62,729 nt of DNA from Porphyromonas somerae DSM 23386 (GTDB lineage: Bacteria; Bacteroidota; Bacteroidia; Bacteroidales; Porphyromonadaceae), in the NCBI RefSeq assembly GCF_000372405.1, contig NZ_AQVC01000012.1:1-62729 (forward strand), given 5' to 3'. The notes beneath the pieces were generated by a model. It made no database searches and was not told the DNA's origin. It saw only the letters and a program-made list of their open reading frames with translations. The translations under genes and the position numbers were made by a program. Below are positions 18,965 through 28,339 of this stretch, piece after piece; within the stretch, counting starts at the first letter, position 1, and each line of letters starts with the position of its first letter.

Positions 18965-21010
18965 ATGAGTTACCTAAAGTTTGACCGGTCTAGCCTTACC
19001 AATCTTGACGAGTCTTTGCAGCGGGAAATCTTGTGTGCCAATAAAGGTGGAGCCTACTATTGCTCAACGATTTTAGGCTGTAATACACGTAAGTATCACG
19101 GTATGCTTGTGGTGCCTTCTCAAAATGACTCTGTGGCCAATCGGTGGGTCTTATTATCATCCCTAGATGAGACCGTAATTCAGCATGGTGCAGAGTTTAA
19201 TCTTGCCGTCCATAAATATGCTGGAGGAGTCTTTAGTCCCAATGGTCATAAGTATATCCGAGAGTATGATGTGGAGAAGGCTGTGACCACCATTTTTAGG
19301 GTAGGGGGTGTGATACTCTCCAAGTCTTTTCTGCTCTCAGAAGACAGAAACCAATTGATTGTGAGGTATCGACTACTAGACGCCCACTCAAAAACGACCC
19401 TTCGCTTTAAGCCGTTATTGGCATTTCGCAAAGTTAAAGAGCTAACATACGAGAATAATCATATTAATTGGGATTATAATGAGGAGCCCAACGGCGTTTC
19501 TCTCTCCCTCTATGAGGGGTGTCCAAGGCTTTATCTCCAATTTTCAAAGCCTACCCAATATACTCATGCTCCGCATTGGAATAAGCATCACTATTATGAT
19601 AAGGAGGCGGAGCGAGCACACAATTGTATAGAGGATTTGCCAGTGCCAGGACTCTTTGAGTGTGAAATCAAAAAAGGAGAGGAGATTTATCTTTCCATTT
19701 CTGATGAGGTATGTGATCCGAATAATCTTAAGGAGGAGTTTAATCAATCTGAAGGTACCGTTATTCCTAGAGATGGCTTCCTTAATTGTCTCAAAAGGAC
19801 TGTTGATCAATACTACTATGAGCCAGAACCGGGCAAGAGCTATCTACTTGCTGGCCTACCTTGGTTCGATGTTCGCCATAGAGACCAGATGATAGGCCTT
19901 ACTGCAGCGAGCTTTGGAATCGGAAAGCCTGAGCGATATAAAGCGGTGATGGACAATACGTTGGCAGCTCTTGATAGCTTTTATCAGAAGGGGGAGCAGG
20001 ACCAAGTGATCAAAGGACTTGATCAGCCAGATGCCTTATTATGGCTTATAAATTGCGTGCAAGACTACTCTCGCTGGGTGGGTATGGAGAAGACGCGTGA
20101 AGAGTACGGAGCTGTGGTGAAGAAAGCACTTGGCTTTCTTCGGGCGAATAAGCATCCACTTATTAAGGTGATGGATAATGGTCTACTCTATGCGATGCCT
20201 GAGAGTGGCGATAAACCAATCACATGGATGGATGCTACCATTGATGGTTATCCAGTGGTGGATCGGCAGGGATATATTGTGGAGTTTAATGCCCTATGGT
20301 ACAACGCTCTTTGTTTTAATAGAGCTTTATTTGGCATTGACGATTATAAGGAGGATGATTATATAGATAGGGTGGCAGAAAGCTTTATCCGCGTCTTTGT
20401 AAATGAGCACGACTATCTATTTGACTATGTTGTAGAGGGTCGTGAGAAGGATTGGAGTGTACGTCCTAACCAAATTTTAGCTGTGGGATTGAGTTATTCG
20501 CCACTGTCGCGCAAGCTACAGAGAAGTATTTTGGATATTGTCACTAAGGAGCTTCTCACCTCCAAGGGACTTCGTACACTATCACCTATAAGTGGCTTTT
20601 ATCGAGGTTACTGTGCCGGTAATCTTGCAGAGCGTGCCTATTCTTACCTTCAGGGAGGTGTGTGGAGCTGGCTGATCTACTATTATTTAAGTGGATACTT
20701 GAAGCTATTCAGGCGTGTGGGTGTGTCGTTTGTGGATCGGCTCTTGATTCCATTTGAGGATGAGATGAAACTACACGGGATAGGCAGTATCTCTGAGGTT
20801 TATGACGGTACACCACCATATACCGCTAGAAGTGGTATCTCTTTTATGTTGAGTGCAACGGCGATTCTGAGAATCCAAAATAGGTTGAAAGAGTTTGATG
20901 AATACAAGTCGGACGATATTTTTGACCTGCGACTGAGTATGACCTCACACCACAAGGGTTCTCCAGAAGAGGGCAATGAGCCAATTGAGAATAATCACGA
21001 CCAAAATTGA
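18965..21010 (+). CDS. Glycogen debranching enzyme (amylo-alpha-1,6-glucosidase type)
   Basis: The 681-aa protein has the bacterial/archaeal GDE layout: an N-terminal beta domain (GGAYYCSTILGCNTRKYHGMLV near residue 29) and a C-terminal (alpha/alpha)6 barrel with WMDATIDGYPVVDRQG, VEFNALWYNAL, RPNQILAVGLSYSPL, LRTLSPISGFYRG and GGVWSWLIYYY. It should remove alpha-1,6 branch residues of glycogen in the cytoplasm. Two segments differ from what I expect in the family: the barrel entry reads WFDVRHRDQMIGL rather than W..WGRDT.I.LPG, and YLQGGVWSW replaces YHQGTVWPW, so activity is not certain. It is the first gene of a three-gene glycogen operon, with 10 nt to the next start. Confidence 0.88.
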   Translation: MSYLKFDRSSLTNLDESLQREILCANKGGAYYCSTILGCNTRKYHGMLVVPSQNDSVANRWVLLSSLDETVIQHGAEFNLAVHKYAGGVFSPNGHKYIREYDVEKAVTTIFRVGGVILSKSFLLSEDRNQLIVRYRLLDAHSKTTLRFKPLLAFRKVKELTYENNHINWDYNEEPNGVSLSLYEGCPRLYLQFSKPTQYTHAPHWNKHHYYDKEAERAHNCIEDLPVPGLFECEIKKGEEIYLSISDEVCDPNNLKEEFNQSEGTVIPRDGFLNCLKRTVDQYYYEPEPGKSYLLAGLPWFDVRHRDQMIGLTAASFGIGKPERYKAVMDNTLAALDSFYQKGEQDQVIKGLDQPDALLWLINCVQDYSRWVGMEKTREEYGAVVKKALGFLRANKHPLIKVMDNGLLYAMPESGDKPITWMDATIDGYPVVDRQGYIVEFNALWYNALCFNRALFGIDDYKEDDYIDRVAESFIRVFVNEHDYLFDYVVEGREKDWSVRPNQILAVGLSYSPLSRKLQRSILDIVTKELLTSKGLRTLSPISGFYRGYCAGNLAERAYSYLQGGVWSWLIYYYLSGYLKLFRRVGVSFVDRLLIPFEDEMKLHGIGSISEVYDGTPPYTARSGISFMLSATAILRIQNRLKEFDEYKSDDIFDLRLSMTSHHKGSPEEGNEPIENNHDQN

Positions 21011-21020
21011 TGTGGATATT

Positions 21021-22280
21021 ATGAAAGCATTGATGTTTGGGTGGGAATTTCCACCTCATATCTTAGGAGGGCTTGGTACAGCGAGCTATGGTCTTACCAA
21101 GGGACTTTGTAAGCAACAGGATATGGAGGTTACCTTTGTTATCCCAAAGCCTTGGGGTGATGAAGATAAGTCGTTTATGAAGATTATAGGGGCGTCTCAA
21201 GTACCTATTGTCTATCGTGATGTGAACTATGACTACGTGAAGGATCGCATTGGAAATGTAATGGATCCTGAGGAGTATTATCGGCTGAGAGACCACATTT
21301 ACGCCGACTTCTCCTATATGCTAACTAATGATTTGGGCTGTATTGAGTTTTCGGGAAAGTATCCCGATAATCTCTTTGAGGAGATCAATAACTACTCGAT
21401 TGTTGCAGGGGTGATTGCTCGGACTGAAAACTTCGATATCATTCATGCACATGATTGGCTAACTTACTCTGCTGGTATTCATGCCAAGCAGGTATCTGGA
21501 AAGCCACTGGTGGTACATGTGCATGCGACGGACTTTGATAGGAGTAGGGGGAATGTCAATCCTCAGGTTTATAGTACGGAGAAAAATGGCTTTGACCATG
21601 CTGATCATATTATGTGTGTGAGTGAAGCGACTCGACGCACCGTCATTGAGAAGTACCATCAGGACCCTAACAAGGTGACTGCGGTGCATAATGCGGTTAC
21701 TCCTCTTGATCCCGAGATATTGGCGATCCCTGATAAACGTGGAGTAAAGGATAAGGTAATTACCTTCCTCGGTCGTATCACTATGCAGAAGGGGCCAGAG
21801 TTTTTTGTGGAGGCTGCTTGTAAGGTACTTCAGCACACGAAGAATGTACGCTTTATAATGGCTGGAAGTGGAGATATGATGGATCAGATGATACGTTTGG
21901 TGGCCAAGCGTGGTATCAGTGACCGTTTTCACTTCACTGGATTTATGAAGGGTAAGGAGGTATATGAAATCTATAAGGCGAGTGATGTCTATGTGATGCC
22001 TTCTGTATCGGAGCCCTTTGGAATCTCTCCACTGGAGGCGATGCAGTGTGGTGTGCCAAGTATCATTAGCAAGCAGTCGGGGTGTGCTGAAATCCTCGAC
22101 TATGCTGTAAAGGTAGATTACTGGGATGTGGATGCTTTGGCAGATGCTATGTATGCCTTAGTATCTTACCCCGCAATGCATCACTTCCTATCCGAGGAGG
22201 GGCTGAAGGAGGTGAATAGTATCAAGTGGGAAGATGTAGGAATAAAGATTCGTGCGATCTATGATCAGCTATTGTCATAG
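21021..22280 (+). CDS. Glycosyltransferase, GT4/glycogen-synthase-like
   Basis: The 419-aa protein opens MKALMFGWEFPPHILGGLGT, the sugar-nucleotide loop of GT-B transferases. Its C-terminal half carries VITFLGRITMQKGPEFFVEA and SVSEPFGISPLEAMQCGVPSI, where the E-x7-E motif contacts the nucleotide. It probably extends alpha-1,4-glucan from a nucleotide sugar, since it sits between a debranching enzyme and a GH57 protein. A longer frame opens at 20976 inside the upstream gene; the ATG at 21021 gives the expected N terminus. Confidence 0.9.
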   Translation: MKALMFGWEFPPHILGGLGTASYGLTKGLCKQQDMEVTFVIPKPWGDEDKSFMKIIGASQVPIVYRDVNYDYVKDRIGNVMDPEEYYRLRDHIYADFSYMLTNDLGCIEFSGKYPDNLFEEINNYSIVAGVIARTENFDIIHAHDWLTYSAGIHAKQVSGKPLVVHVHATDFDRSRGNVNPQVYSTEKNGFDHADHIMCVSEATRRTVIEKYHQDPNKVTAVHNAVTPLDPEILAIPDKRGVKDKVITFLGRITMQKGPEFFVEAACKVLQHTKNVRFIMAGSGDMMDQMIRLVAKRGISDRFHFTGFMKGKEVYEIYKASDVYVMPSVSEPFGISPLEAMQCGVPSIISKQSGCAEILDYAVKVDYWDVDALADAMYALVSYPAMHHFLSEEGLKEVNSIKWEDVGIKIRAIYDQLLS

Positions 22281-22314
22281 AGGATTGACGAAGGAATAAG
22301 GAAAAAGACTCATT

Positions 22315-23613
22315 ATGAAGAAAAAGGTTTGTTTTGTCTTTCAATTGCATCAGCCATTTAGGCTAAAGCGCTATCGTTTCTTTGACATTGGTAATGATCA
22401 TTACTACTTTGATGATTTCCAAAACGAGGAGATCTTTACGAAGTGTGCTAGGGAGTCCTATCTCCCAGCTTTGAAGTTGTTCCTTGACTTAGTGAGGGAA
22501 ACGAAAGGGGAGTACCGCTTTGCTTTAGCTATTTCAGGCGTGGTATTAGAGCAGATTGAGCTCTATGCACCAGAGCTGATCGATGTGCTTGTGGAGTTGG
22601 TTGGTACGGGAAGTGTGGAACTTCTTGGCGAGACTTATGCCCATAGTATTGCGTCACTTTATGAGGAGAAGGCGGAATTTAAGACACAGGTGAAAGCTCA
22701 TGCCAATAAGCTCAATAGTATGTTTGGAGTGAAGCCGAAGGTATTTAGAAATAGTGACCTCATATTTGATGATAGCATCGCTATTTCTCTCAAGGAGTTA
22801 GGCTTCAAAGGGGTGATTACTGAGGGTGCGAAGCATGTATTAGGCTGGAAGAGTCCCAATCATCTCTATGCTAGTAGCCTTGAGCCACACCTTAAGCTAC
22901 AGCTTCGCAATGAACGGTTTACGGATGATATTGCTAAAAACTTCAACCGTTATGATTGGAGTGAGTTTCCACTAACGGCAGATAAGTATGCTAAGTGGCT
23001 TTCTGAAACTCCTGAGGATGACCAGCTAATCACTATTGATATGAGTTTGGATGTCCTTGGTGTAGGGCAGCCTGCACAGACGGGTATCTTTGACTTCTTC
23101 AGAGCACTTCCTAAGTATATTGTTAAGGCTGGAATGGAGTTTACTACTCCATCGGTAGCTATGGAGCAGCTCAATTCTAAGGATCTTCTTGATATACCAG
23201 AGCCAATTTCCTGGTCGGAAGAGGAGAAGAATACGCTTAGCTGGTTGGGCAATGACCTACAAAAGGAGGCATTTAGCAAACTAGAGAAGTGGGCTGAGCG
23301 AACTCGCTTGTCACGCGATCGCCGACTGATACAAGATTGGCACTACCTACAAAGCTCTGACCACTTCCTTTATATGTCTACTCAAAATGAAGATGCTTGG
23401 AGGTACACTCCCTATGAGAGTGCCTACAGTGCATTTAGCAACTATATGAATGTTCTGAGTGACTTCTTGCTACGTGTGGAGGCTGAGTATCCTAGCAGTA
23501 TTGAAAATGAGGAACTCAATGCCTTGCTGACGACAATTCAAAATCAGGGAGACGAAATCCAGAAGTTACAAGAGGAGATCAAGGAATTAAAGGAGCAAAA
23601 GAAGAAAAAATAG
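22315..23613 (+). CDS. GH57 alpha-amylase-like protein, likely missing the catalytic acid
   Basis: The 432-aa protein has the GH57 start KVCFVFQLHQPFRL (with the HQP motif) and keeps the proposed nucleophile Glu106 in ELLGETYAHS. Active alpha-amylase relatives have a motif like FMDYETFGEH before TGIF; here residues 240-258 read IDMSLDVLGVGQ...TGIF, so Ser244 stands where the catalytic Asp is expected. It may therefore be a non-hydrolytic glucan-binding or regulatory subunit. I recall that GH57 alpha-amylase-like homologues lacking catalytic residues have been described in Bacteroidota. The C terminus (from about 400) is a coiled coil rich in Glu and Lys. It is the last gene of the glycogen operon. 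Confidence 0.85.
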   Translation: MKKKVCFVFQLHQPFRLKRYRFFDIGNDHYYFDDFQNEEIFTKCARESYLPALKLFLDLVRETKGEYRFALAISGVVLEQIELYAPELIDVLVELVGTGSVELLGETYAHSIASLYEEKAEFKTQVKAHANKLNSMFGVKPKVFRNSDLIFDDSIAISLKELGFKGVITEGAKHVLGWKSPNHLYASSLEPHLKLQLRNERFTDDIAKNFNRYDWSEFPLTADKYAKWLSETPEDDQLITIDMSLDVLGVGQPAQTGIFDFFRALPKYIVKAGMEFTTPSVAMEQLNSKDLLDIPEPISWSEEEKNTLSWLGNDLQKEAFSKLEKWAERTRLSRDRRLIQDWHYLQSSDHFLYMSTQNEDAWRYTPYESAYSAFSNYMNVLSDFLLRVEAEYPSSIENEELNALLTTIQNQGDEIQKLQEEIKELKEQKKKK

Positions 23614-23692
23614 TATAGAGGTAATTCATGTCCTTTTGAATACTGGTTACCTATATCAAATACAGTAAATAACCATACAAAACACTATCAAC

Positions 23693-24712
23693 ATGAAACA
23701 AATTGACTGGTCAAATCTAGGGTTTGGATATTTTCCAACCGACTACAACGTTCGCTGCTACTACAGAGACGGTAAGTGGGGTGAGCTAGAGGTTTCGTCT
23801 GAAACTACTATTAATATTCACATGGCTGCTACTTGTCTGCATTATGGACAAGAGGCTTTTGAGGGGATGAAGGCCTTCAGAGGCAAAGACGGTAAGGTGC
23901 GCCTATTCCGTGCTGAGGAAAATGCCAAGCGTATGCGTCGCTCTTGTGAGGGAATTATGATGGCACCTATGCCAGAGGAGCTTTTCCTACAAGCTATTGA
24001 CCTTGTTGTAAAGAAGAATATCGACTATGTACCTCCTTACGAGAGTGGTGCTAGCCTTTATATTCGTCCGATTATCATCGGTCTTGGTGAGCAGGTGGGT
24101 GTGAAGCCAGCTAATGAGTATCTATTCCTAGTATTTGTATCTCCAGTAGGTCCCTATTTCAAAGAAGGTTTCAAGCCTACAGCTATGGCCATTATGCGTG
24201 GTTATGACCGTGCTGCACCTCTTGGTACAGGTACCTTCAAGGTGGGTGGTAACTATGCAGCAAGTCTTAAGAGCGGTATGATCGCTCACGAGAAGGGCTA
24301 CTCTGCAGTGATTTACCTAGATGCGAAGGAGAAGAAATATATTGATGAGTGCGGTCCTGCCAACTTCTTTGGCATCAAGGGCAATAGCTATATCACCCCA
24401 GAGAGCACCTCAATCCTACCTTCTATCACCAATATGAGTTTGACTCAGATCGCTAAAGATCTCGGTATGACCGTTGAGCGGCGTCATGTACCTGAGGAGG
24501 AACTCGCTGAGTTTGAGGAGGCTGGTGCTTGCGGTACTGCAGCGGTAATCTCTCCAATCTCTCATATTGACGACCTTGATACTGGTAAGGTCTATACCTA
24601 TTCTACCAATGGCGAGGCTGGGCCTAAGAGTACCAAGCTCTATAATACCCTAAGAGCTATCCAGTATGGCGACATTGAGGATAAGCACGGTTGGGTTACT
24701 TTCGTAGAGTAA
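23693..24712 (+). CDS. ilvE: Branched-chain amino acid aminotransferase
   Basis: This 339-aa fold type IV PLP enzyme transfers the amino group between Leu/Ile/Val and 2-oxoglutarate. The PLP lysine is Lys183 in GTGTFKVGGNYAAS. LHYGQEAFEGMKAFRG and IDECGPANFFGIKG are the other family signatures. It is monocistronic: 79 nt separate it from the glycogen operon and a terminator follows. In amino-acid fermenting anaerobes it can feed branched-chain oxoacids to fatty-acid and energy metabolism. Confidence 0.96.
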   Translation: MKQIDWSNLGFGYFPTDYNVRCYYRDGKWGELEVSSETTINIHMAATCLHYGQEAFEGMKAFRGKDGKVRLFRAEENAKRMRRSCEGIMMAPMPEELFLQAIDLVVKKNIDYVPPYESGASLYIRPIIIGLGEQVGVKPANEYLFLVFVSPVGPYFKEGFKPTAMAIMRGYDRAAPLGTGTFKVGGNYAASLKSGMIAHEKGYSAVIYLDAKEKKYIDECGPANFFGIKGNSYITPESTSILPSITNMSLTQIAKDLGMTVERRHVPEEELAEFEEAGACGTAAVISPISHIDDLDTGKVYTYSTNGEAGPKSTKLYNTLRAIQYGDIEDKHGWVTFVE

Positions 24713-24728
24713 GCCCTCTACATATATA

Positions 24729-24770
24729 AGATATGGCGGCTACCCAATCCGGTAGTCGCCATATCTTTTA
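24729..24770 (+). terminator. Terminator after ilvE
   Basis: A 16-bp stem (AGATATGGCGGCTACC pairing with GGTAGTCGCCATATCT, one G.T pair) with loop CAATCC, followed by TTTT. Confidence 0.85.
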
Positions 24771-24810
24771 CCCTTAGCCCAATATTCCAACTCAAGTGGA
24801 ATAATTTAGG

Positions 24811-24818
24811 TAGTTTTG
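24811..24818 (+). promoter_or_regulatory. Putative -7 element for the GH92 gene
   Basis: TAGTTTTG lies 18 nt before the GH92 start. No TTG is found at the right distance upstream. Confidence 0.45.
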
Positions 24819-24835
24819 CGTAAGGAAAAATATAA

Positions 24836-27085
24836 ATGATGAGTATGCGAAGATTATCTTGGTATGTAGTTGGTGTGGTACTCCTATTTACTGTGGGAGC
24901 GAGTGCACAGGAGCGATTAATTGATTATGTACGTCCATTTGTGGGGACGACCAACTTTGGGACGACCAATCCGGGTGCTGTGGTGCCTCATGGTATGATG
25001 AGTGTGGTGCCTTTCAACGTGATGGGAAGTGATCAAAATAGATACGATAAAGACTCTAGATGGTGGAGTACTCCTTACGAATATACCAATTCTTATTTCA
25101 CAGGTTTCAGCCATGTTAATCTCAGCGGGGTAGGGTGTCCAGAGCTTGGTTCGCTACTGGTGATGCCTACCACGGGGAAGCTCTCTGTGGATTATAGAGA
25201 ATATGGAAGTGCCTACAAAGATGAAGTGGCCTCTCCAGGATATTATAGCAATCACCTCACCAAGTACGATATCAAAGCTGAAGCAACGGCTACGGTAAGA
25301 GGTGGGGTGACCCGCTTTACCTTTCCTAAAGGGCAAAGCCACATCCTCCTCAATCTAGGCGAGGGGCTTACTAATGAGTCTGGAGCGATGCTTAGGCGCG
25401 TGAGTGATGTAGAGGTTGAAGGGGTAAAGCTACTAGGTACTTTCTGCTACAATCCTCAGGCAGTCTTTCCGATTTACTTTGTGATGAGATTGAGCAAAAC
25501 CCCTAGCCAACAAGGGTATTGGAAGTTGCAACGCCCAATGAAAGGTGTAGAGGCAGAATGGGATCCAGATCAAGGTAAATATAAGCTCTATACCAAGTAT
25601 ACTAAGGAGTTGGCTGGTGATGATGTAGGTGCATACTTTACCTTTGATACCGAAGCAGATGAGACGATAGAAGTCCAGGTGGGCGTGTCATTTGTAAGCA
25701 TTGAGAATGCGAGGGAAAATCTACGGCAAGAGGTGTCTGGAAAGAACTTTGATGAGGTACGTAGAGAGGCAGAGAATCTTTGGGAGAAAGACCTTAGCCG
25801 CATTAGAGTAGAAGGGGGAACCTTAGAGCAGAAACAAATATTCTATACCGCACTCTACCATATACTTCTTCACCCTAATATCCTACAAGATGTCAATGGA
25901 GACTACCCTCAGATGGAGGGCGGAGCGATTCTCAATACTGGAGGAGGGAATAGATATACCGTATTCTCATTATGGGACACTTATCGCAATGTGCACCAAT
26001 TCCTCACATTGGTATATCCCGAGCGGCAGATGGATATGCTGAAGAGCATGCTGGGAATGTATCAAGAGCACGGTTGGTTCCCTAAGTGGGAGCTTTATGG
26101 ACGCGAGACACTTACAATGGAGGGCGATCCTGCTATTCCTGTATTTGTAGATAGTTACCTCAAAGGGCTTCGGGATTTTGATATTCAAACAGTCTACAAA
26201 GCGATGTATAAGTCCGCGACTACCAGCGGTAGTGAGAACTTACTCAGACCAGATAACGACGACTATTTATCGCTAGGATATGTGCCATTAAGAGGGGAGT
26301 TTGATAATTCGGTATCTCATGCCTTGGAGTATTACGTGGCAGATAATGCCCTCTCTATTTTGGCTCAGGAACTAGGGTACAAGGCTGATGCTCGTAGATT
26401 TAGACAGCAAAGTCTAGGCTATAAGCACTATTATAGTCCTGAATTCAAGACCTTCCGCCCTAAACTACCTGATGGTACCTTCCTCACTCCTTTCAATCCA
26501 AAACTTGGCGAAAACTTTGAGCCCAACCCAGGATTCCATGAAGGAAGTGCCTACAATTATACTTTCTTTGTTCCTCATGATATCAAAGGCCTAACTAGGT
26601 TAATGGGTGGAAAGCGTGCCTTTATCAATAACCTACAGGCGATATTTGATGAAGGTCACTACGACCCAACTAACGAGCCAAACATTGCCTATCCATACCT
26701 CTTTAGCTACTTTAGAGGCGAGGAATGGCGGACTCAAAAGTTGGTGACAGAGCTACTTGAAAAGCACTTCACTACTCAGCCAGATGGTCTTCCTGGAAAT
26801 GATGATACCGGTACGATGAGTTGTTGGGCTCTGATGAGTATGATGGGATTGTACCCCGATTGCCCTGGCGTGCCAGAGTACACCCTCACTGCCCCAGTAT
26901 TTGATAAGGTGGTGATTACCCTAGACCCCAAGTACTTTGGAAAAAGCGAACTGGTGATTGAGGGTGCTCCTTCCCACAAAGGGCAGTACATCAAGTCTAT
27001 TAAGTTGGGTGGGCGGAAGCTCAAGTCGCACCGCATTACACACCAAGCACTGATAGAGGGCGGACATATCAAGTTTGAGTATTAA
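24836..27085 (+). CDS. GH92 alpha-mannosidase, secreted
   Basis: This 749-aa exo-alpha-mannosidase has a signal peptide ending GASAQ. The N-terminal beta domain starts YVRPFVGTTNFGTTNPGAVV and contains FTGFSHVNLSGVGCPE. The (alpha/alpha)6 barrel holds YTALYHILLHPN, FSLWDTYRNVHQ, YYVADNALS, EGSAYNYTFFVPHD and GLPGNDDTGTMSCWALMSMMGLYP, the usual GH92 signatures including the calcium and catalytic region. It would trim mannose from host N-glycans, complementing the GH20 enzyme elsewhere in the window. ATGs at 24839 and 24845 are possible alternative starts. A permease gene follows 12 nt downstream. Confidence 0.95.
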   Translation: MMSMRRLSWYVVGVVLLFTVGASAQERLIDYVRPFVGTTNFGTTNPGAVVPHGMMSVVPFNVMGSDQNRYDKDSRWWSTPYEYTNSYFTGFSHVNLSGVGCPELGSLLVMPTTGKLSVDYREYGSAYKDEVASPGYYSNHLTKYDIKAEATATVRGGVTRFTFPKGQSHILLNLGEGLTNESGAMLRRVSDVEVEGVKLLGTFCYNPQAVFPIYFVMRLSKTPSQQGYWKLQRPMKGVEAEWDPDQGKYKLYTKYTKELAGDDVGAYFTFDTEADETIEVQVGVSFVSIENARENLRQEVSGKNFDEVRREAENLWEKDLSRIRVEGGTLEQKQIFYTALYHILLHPNILQDVNGDYPQMEGGAILNTGGGNRYTVFSLWDTYRNVHQFLTLVYPERQMDMLKSMLGMYQEHGWFPKWELYGRETLTMEGDPAIPVFVDSYLKGLRDFDIQTVYKAMYKSATTSGSENLLRPDNDDYLSLGYVPLRGEFDNSVSHALEYYVADNALSILAQELGYKADARRFRQQSLGYKHYYSPEFKTFRPKLPDGTFLTPFNPKLGENFEPNPGFHEGSAYNYTFFVPHDIKGLTRLMGGKRAFINNLQAIFDEGHYDPTNEPNIAYPYLFSYFRGEEWRTQKLVTELLEKHFTTQPDGLPGNDDTGTMSCWALMSMMGLYPDCPGVPEYTLTAPVFDKVVITLDPKYFGKSELVIEGAPSHKGQYIKSIKLGGRKLKSHRITHQALIEGGHIKFEY

Positions 27086-27097
27086 GTATTTCTACCT

Positions 27098-28339
27098 ATG
27101 GAGCTAGAGCGTACTCTTGCCGAGAAGTTTCTATTTTCGGAGAGCGGGAAATACCGGCCTGCAGTGCGAATATCGTCCATAGGTATCTCATTGGGTGTCT
27201 CATTGATACTGCTGTCTCTTTTCGTAGTACGAGGTTTCAAACAAGAGATAGAAAAGAAGCTCAATAACTTTGTCGGCACTATTCGGATCTCCAATCCCGA
27301 TAATAATTATGATGCCTACGCCCTGCCCCTCACTATTAGTGAGGACCTACTTACCGAGATAGAGAGAACTAGTCAGAGCACCTTTCCTGAGGCTAGGGTA
27401 GAGGCCTTTATTGACCAGATGGCCTTGGTAAAAGTAAACTCCTCATTCCGTGCTGTGATGATGCACGGAATGAGCGAAGGGTACGACCAAGCGTTTTACG
27501 AAGAGTACCTTGTGGCGGGAAGGCTCCCAGACTTGCACAAGCAAGGGGAGTTGCTACTTTCCAATAAAGTAGCACAGTTTTTAGGCCTTAATGTGGGCGA
27601 TGATTTCCTTGCATACTACAGCAATGGCGACCGCACCAAAGTGCGAAAGTATCATATTGTAGGGCTGATTGAGACCGGTTTCGATACCTTTGATCATTCC
27701 CTGGCACTCACCTCCCTTTCCGACCTTCAGAGTGTCAATGATTGGAGCGAGCATCAGGTGGGGGGGCTTACCGTTACTCTAAAATCAAGGAGTGGGGCAA
27801 GCCAACTCTACGACCTTCTTTTTGACTTACTTGCCGACCGTAGTGAGAAATATGGAGAGCGGTATGCTATGTTTACCGTAGAGGAGCTGAACTACAACTA
27901 TTTTGGCTGGCTCAACCTTTTGGATGCCAATGTGCTACTCATCCTTATCCTAATGATTGCGGTGGCTGCCATGACCATTGTTACAGGAGTTGTGGTACTG
28001 ATCCTTGAAAGAGTCAGAGCTATTGCCACCCTCAAAGCATTGGGCCAGCGTAACCGCTCACTACAGCGGATATTTTGGATTATGGCGAGCCATATCCTCC
28101 TGAGGGGAATATTGTACGCCAATGCGATTGCCTTGGCACTCGCCTTCCTACAGAAGCACTTTAGAGTGATTTCTCTAGATTCTAGCCAGTACTACATGAG
28201 CTACGTCCCCATCAGTATTGATTGGTGGGTACTTCTCGTAACCAATTTGGCGGTATTTATCGTTGTCTTTCTTTTCGTGCTTCTTCCCACCCGCATCATC
28301 GGTGGCATCAACCCTTCCCGCACCCTCCGCTTCGATTAG
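27098..28339 (+). CDS. FtsX-type ABC permease, LolC/E-like
   Basis: The 413-aa inner-membrane protein has one N-terminal transmembrane helix (about 25-45, ISLGVSLILLSLFVVRGF), a periplasmic MacB-like domain (about 50-265) and three C-terminal helices (about 275-305, 320-350 and 370-405) with the FtsX-type loop ERVRAIATLKALG. This is the LolC/LolE layout, which moves lipoproteins out of the inner membrane with an ATPase (LolD). No ATPase gene is nearby. It follows the GH92 gene by 12 nt, so it is probably co-transcribed with it. Its stop codon touches a dispersed repeat. Confidence 0.88.
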   Translation: MELERTLAEKFLFSESGKYRPAVRISSIGISLGVSLILLSLFVVRGFKQEIEKKLNNFVGTIRISNPDNNYDAYALPLTISEDLLTEIERTSQSTFPEARVEAFIDQMALVKVNSSFRAVMMHGMSEGYDQAFYEEYLVAGRLPDLHKQGELLLSNKVAQFLGLNVGDDFLAYYSNGDRTKVRKYHIVGLIETGFDTFDHSLALTSLSDLQSVNDWSEHQVGGLTVTLKSRSGASQLYDLLFDLLADRSEKYGERYAMFTVEELNYNYFGWLNLLDANVLLILILMIAVAAMTIVTGVVVLILERVRAIATLKALGQRNRSLQRIFWIMASHILLRGILYANAIALALAFLQKHFRVISLDSSQYYMSYVPISIDWWVLLVTNLAVFIVVFLFVLLPTRIIGGINPSRTLRFD

